Assembly: GCF_964340395.1 (NCBI RefSeq)
Contig: NC_135559.1
Location: forward strand, 11,183,759-11,247,758
Source: Glandiceps talaboti
Taxonomy: Eukaryota > Hemichordata > Enteropneusta > Spengelidae
Length of the DNA stretch: 64,000 bases
Reading direction: 5' to 3'
Shown: one piece after another, positions 60,270 through 64,000 of the stretch
Layout: each line of letters begins with the position of its first letter
Numbering within the stretch: position 1 is the stretch's first letter
Position numbers and translations under genes: made by a program
The notes under the pieces: generated by a model
What the model was told of the DNA's origin: nothing
Seen by the model: the letters and a program-made list of their open reading frames with translations, nothing else
The model's database searches: none

Positions 60270-61900
60270 TTAGTTGCTGGTGATTGAGTTTCCAAGTTTG
60301 GCCAACTGGTTAGCCATACAATTAATTGAAGTCACCTCCGAGCAGGATAGGATGGCTGCCTCGAAATTATGATTGTAAAGAGTTGAAAAAGGGTGATAGA
60401 TAACTCGATTACAGCCATAGATGTTGACCATGTTGAGTGTTATACCACTAACATAAGACCACTCTCCCTTCATTGTCTTTTTTAATGTTACTGTGTTGGA
60501 TATGTGAGTTAGAAGAGAAAAGATTACCAACCCCCTTGCTACTGTTTGAACCAAGACGCAAACTGGCATCTCCTGCCCACTCTCCTGACCACTGTCTTTC
60601 TTCTTCAGTCGAGCTTGTGTGTGTTTCTTGTGTGAAGATGGTGAAATCATTGACTGTACATGTGTATTCTAGCAAATCATTTATGGCTCATATTGTGCAT
60701 ATATAACCTTTAAGTTGTACAAATGTACATTTGTATATTGAGGATCTACGTTCGTAGTCAAAGAAGGTCCAACGAAAGTATATAGCCTCTAAGAGATGTC
60801 ATGTCGCTCCACCCTCACCTGTCTGGTTCTATGGAAGACTTACAGGTGTGGACCAATGTGTGTGGACGCCCCGTCATCGTGCCGTACCTGCCTACTGGCA
60901 TAATCTTGAAAAATTATACCTTGACACAAGAATGCACAAAATATAAGCAAGATCGTACATTTCAGTGCAATCAGCCAGAGGTACAGAAAAAAAAACATTA
61001 TGTGATGTAAACGACAAACTAAAATATAAGAAGCCTTTTATATTAACTGTCCATCTCCAAGTCACCAGCTGGTACCACAACCCATGTTGCTTACACATGA
61101 AGACAGAAAGTACGTTCACATTCACTGTCTGTCAATCTATTCAACTCAGCGTTGGTAAATCGTCACTTCAACTTGTTCTAAAACTGTTTCAGAAGTACTT
61201 TGAATATAAGATGGTTTGGTACCTTGTTTTCTAATCAAAAGCTTAACCGTGTTGTTATCTATAAGAGAAAGAAAAGTTTATCAATATTTAAGGATTGTTC
61301 TCCGAAATATCCCAAATTTCAAAACGATTACCTTGCTACGGGTACTTCCGTTGTCCTCTTTATGAGTAAATTCGTTATCTTTGTCATGCGGGTACTTATG
61401 TTGTCTTTGTCAGGGGTACTTTCACAGTCTTTGTCTAAGGAATTTTCTTTTTCTTTGTCGGGGGCATTCTGATTTTCTGGCGTGTTTCCTTCTTCTATGG
61501 GATTGCCGTCTTGGGGAACAGCTGGTTTTTCTCCTTCTGGCTCTCCCAATCCACATTTTCGAAAGTGTTACTCTATTCGCAAATGAAAGTGCGCAATTTC
61601 TGTATACGTGACCATTCTGACCACATAATGTACATTTAACGTCATTTTCACAATCTTCGGCCGTGTGACCTAACTCTAGACATTTGAAACATTTCAAGTT
61701 CTTGCAATCTTTACCGAAGTAGCCAGATCGACCAAACCTTGCACACTGTGTGGTTGCGTCAGATAGGAGAACCAAGTGTTACGGCTGCCAATACGCAAAA
61801 CAGAAGGGATGTTGCATTTCATGTTTATTTTCGACTTTGAATACATAGGAAACTCTTGATAAACACACTTACGTGAAGCAATTATTTCCCCATACATAGT
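60270..61900 (-). pseudogene. LINE remnant: ORF1 zinc knuckles and APE endonuclease fragment
   Basis: At 61775-61580 (minus) three nucleocapsid-type knuckles are seen. The first is degraded (CARFGRSGYFGKDC, missing its second Cys); the next two are complete (CFKCLELGHTAEDC and CTLCGQNGHVYRNC), followed by FANRV and a Lys/Glu/Pro-rich acidic stretch (61549-61328). At 60675-60400 comes an apurinic-endonuclease-like fragment: FTIFTQETHTSSTEEERQW, GVGNLFSSNS, KKDNEGRV and, in a second frame, GITLNMVNIYGCN. This order matches ORF1 then ORF2 of L1/Tx1-type LINEs. Frameshifts separate the parts, and no reverse transcriptase is present. Confidence 0.6.
60800..61320. other. Unassigned stretch inside the LINE remnant
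   Basis: Between the ORF1-like and endonuclease-like parts. Small overlapping frames on both strands have no recognised motif. It may be inter-ORF sequence or a later insertion. Confidence 0.35.
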
Positions 61901-61916
61901 GTATAGTGGGAAAGTG

Positions 61917-62040
61917 AAGTAAATTCCCTCTTCGGGTAAACTTACTTTTAGTTACTTTATCACGATTTGTAGTCCAACCAATATATATTTCTTCATCACA
62001 CCCATTTTCACAGTAAGTATCTACATACAGTTATCACACA
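61917..62040 (-). repeat. LTR family 1-related fragment
   Basis: Begins TGAAGTAAATTCCCTCTTCG and continues GGGTAAACTTACTTTTA and GTAGTCCAACCAATATAT, matching the edge of the 44484 and 48093 LTRs with considerable divergence. No internal region is attached. Confidence 0.55.
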
Positions 62041-62095
62041 GTAAAGTGATGTGAACCCAATTTTCCCCTCTGGTGGTGGAATATAGAGGTTCACT

Positions 62096-62680
62096 TGATT
62101 ATTGACCTTTACCATAAGCCCAATTTTTCCCACTGGTGAAAGAGAAGGGGCTACTTTCGCTTTAGAAGCCATACATGTGTATGGTGTTCTTCACCGTGAG
62201 TTCTAGTACTTGTGCAAGTGTGATCCCACGGCAGTTTACTACCAAGGTGGCCTTATCTCCAATATATATAGGAGTTTTAGCCTTGGATTACCTGGTACAG
62301 GGGGGTATGGCGAATGTATCTCTATAAAGAGACAATTTCCTGGCACCACTTGGAGGGCTTCCTGCTGAAGGGGGGAGAATCTGCTTACCATGGCTGTGTA
62401 ACCAAAGTATCAGCGAGGGATGAATGCCTCTGTCCACTCTCCTACCAATGCTAGTGACCCCAGGAAACAATGGAGATGTATGGGTTGGCCAAAGTAACAG
62501 CAACAGCAGGCCCTGGCTAATTGCAGGGTGGAGATGACAATCTTACAAAATTGCATTGTTTGCCAATATCTTTGGTTTCTTGACTCGTAATTATGGTCAA
62601 ACGTAGCTTTATTCTCACATATGTCTGAAAGTATACAGAAAGGTACTAGTATAGCCGTACTGGCCACGTCTGCATTTCTG
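62096..62680 (-). repeat. R-array variant segment, distal copy
   Basis: Parallel to 48853-49320: ATTGACCTTTACCATAAGCC, CCACTGGTGAAAG, GATCCCACGGCAGTTTACTA, AATATATATAGGAGTTTTAG, then the shared module from ACCATGGCTGTGTAACCAAA to GCAGGGTGGAG. It contains an insertion (AAAGTAACAGCAACAGC) that breaks the frame open in copy 0. Confidence 0.7.
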
Positions 62681-63066
62681 TTAGCAAACTGTTAATGTAA
62701 GTGATCTCTCGCCAATTATAAGATTAGGAATGTTTTAATTTAGATAAGAGGAGAAGAATGGACAATGCGTCTTTATTTAGTCAAAGAAAAGATAGAATTA
62801 CATACAGCCTCAGACTGCTAGTGGTCTGAGATATAGCTGAGAGCAAAGTAACCAGGAAAAGAAAAAGAAATAGTTTTAAAACTCAATGAATGAATTGATC
62901 AATATCACACACAAAATAAGTTATATTGTATCACAAAAATTGATCATTTAATCGATCAATCATTCAACCAAATAATAAATCAATATGGTAACTTACTTTT
63001 TATTATTTATTACATATTTTGGAGCATTCAGGACACACTTGAGTAAAATATTACTATTATTAGCAA
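62681..63066. other. Spacer between R segments
   Basis: AT-rich, including GAT-CAAT-type short repeats near 62880-62990 (ATTGATCA and similar). No gene is seen. Confidence 0.4.
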
Positions 63067-63790
63067 CAGCACTGGCAGTAATAAATTAAATGCATCCTTG
63101 GGGCCCAAATGCAGAAGAAACAACTAACATAATTGCAAATAAACAGACTTATATACCATCCATCGACGTTCTCACAGGGACCATACCATGATGAATTGAC
63201 GAACAAACATGCAAACCATAGACTTCCATTCTCGAACAGTCTCTATTGAATGGCGAACAAACATCTGAACCAAACACAGCATCCATACCATGATACACAT
63301 GGCAATCTTTTCTTCCAACTTCCTCGTTTCGACCAGTGAGCAAAGTAGACAACATACAGCATTCAGGACCCGTACCAAACATCGGAATATTCTTCTATGA
63401 TCATCCACTCTCAGCAGTGTAACCAGGTTTCGGATATATAATACGACGACATAGACCAGGGTGAGCATCACGATGCATGGGGAACCAGTATTCATCTTTG
63501 TTATTCGTTTGCTGGAGTCACAAAGACAGTTTGAAAATGTATCGCACGTCATTTATATACCCAACCCAAGGTGTTAGATTCCTAACGAGAACCTTGAACC
63601 AATCAGACCTAGAGGATCAAATTTTCCTCTACCCCTCTAGGTGCGCTTTGACTGGTGGCAGGGAAAACTATTGTTAGGTGTTGTTTGTTACAAATTGGTC
63701 AGTCATTTGACAGGGAGTACAGTGTTAGATTTGACAGACAACGAATCAAAAGTCCGCAGTTGCTTTCTCCACATTCTTTTACTTTAAAGG
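63067..63790 (-). repeat. R-array copy 5
   Basis: Runs from CAGCACTGGCAGTAATAAAT through the Cys-rich frame (63382-63149, intact) and the TATA/CCAAT block at about 63550-63605. More diverged from units 1-4 than they are from each other. Confidence 0.8.
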
Positions 63791-64000
63791 AATACAAACT
63801 TATGTAACGTACACAGGGGTTGCACACTATGTAATGAAGGTATAGACTGTAGCATTCCTCGCTAAATGCATGCAATGATGGATAAACATGGCTGTGAATG
63901 CCATCCTCTGTAAGAAACGTCAAATCACCCTCCAATGAATCAACACACTGAGCGAGTTTCAAATTGGTGGGCTCAGTGTGAACTTTTGTGGAATCGGAGC
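63785..64000 (-). CDS. Partial exon running off the window edge (unknown)
   Basis: The minus-strand frame is open from the window end (first complete codon gives SDSTKVHTEPTN) through LKLAQCVDSLEGDLTFLTED and YPSLHAFSEECYSLYLHYIV to YISLYS. There the 48.8-kb copy has a GTAAGA donor after TATTCCT. The composition is strongly protein-like. The downstream half also exists at 56440-56560, so this exon belongs to the same repeat family or to the host gene from which it spread. No domain is recognised. Confidence 0.4.

Overview
The window is from an animal nuclear genome, AT-rich and full of microsatellites. Genes are split by phase-1 introns with GT/AG borders, and there are tRNA-derived SINE, LINE and LTR-retrotransposon remnants. 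No vertebrate hallmark is visible. The mix (Ig/FN3 receptors, three-knuckle LINE ORF1, Ty3/Gypsy-like gags, abundant TA/TG/TCTG arrays) fits a marine invertebrate, lophotrochozoan or invertebrate deuterostome. The phylum cannot be fixed from the sequence alone. All gene models are hand-built from reading frames, splice consensus and comparison between the paralogous copies inside the window.

Region 1 (about 1.6-33.5 kb, + strand) is a duplicated cell-surface receptor locus. A ~0.8-0.9 kb upstream segment occurs three times (about 1.6, 3.3 and 24.2 kb). The last two copies end in the same tiny first coding exon. Each leads into a five-exon gene for a small secreted protein with a signal peptide, two tandem copies of an unrecognised cysteine-bearing beta-sandwich-like domain (CX6C...C...C) and a GPI-type hydrophobic C-terminus (gene 1, 4197-10762; gene 2, 25083-30481). 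In unit A gene 1 is followed by a 13-exon receptor (gene 3, 14345-22972) with signal peptide, 5 Ig domains, one FN3 domain, a transmembrane helix and a tyrosine-motif tail. In unit B gene 2 is followed directly by a paralogous set of transmembrane and tail exons (31445-33518) with no Ig or FN3 exons and no visible start exon. The tails carry YASV/I-x9-YMGL, which is an exact ITAM consensus in unit B, and end in YEQLP. Unit A carries two apparent lesions: a 14-nt frameshifting length difference in gene 1 exon 4, and an in-frame TGA in gene 3 exon 3.

Region 2 (about 34-43 kb) is gene-poor. On the minus strand there is a probable two-exon leucine-rich-repeat/F-box-like gene (35508-38590), a possible lone terminal exon (34869-35058), and large TA and GAT arrays.

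Region 3 (about 43.2-64 kb) is a repeat nest, almost entirely minus-strand. A ~2.07 kb unit is repeated in tandem about 3.5 times (49.5-56.4 kb), with more diverged copies at 44.2/48.4-49.3 kb and 62.1-64.0 kb. Each unit carries a conserved TATA/CCAAT promoter-like block and small conserved ORFs on the minus strand. A pol-less LTR element (44484-48380; CAGT target duplication, TG...CA LTR) is inserted in one copy; its gag remnant starts with a helix-hairpin-helix domain. A second LTR family (LTRs 43276-43845 and 58819-59384) supplies two head-to-tail gag remnants and a Ser/Thr-rich 3-prime ORF. A LINE remnant with CCHC knuckles and an APE-type endonuclease segment lies at 60.3-61.9 kb.
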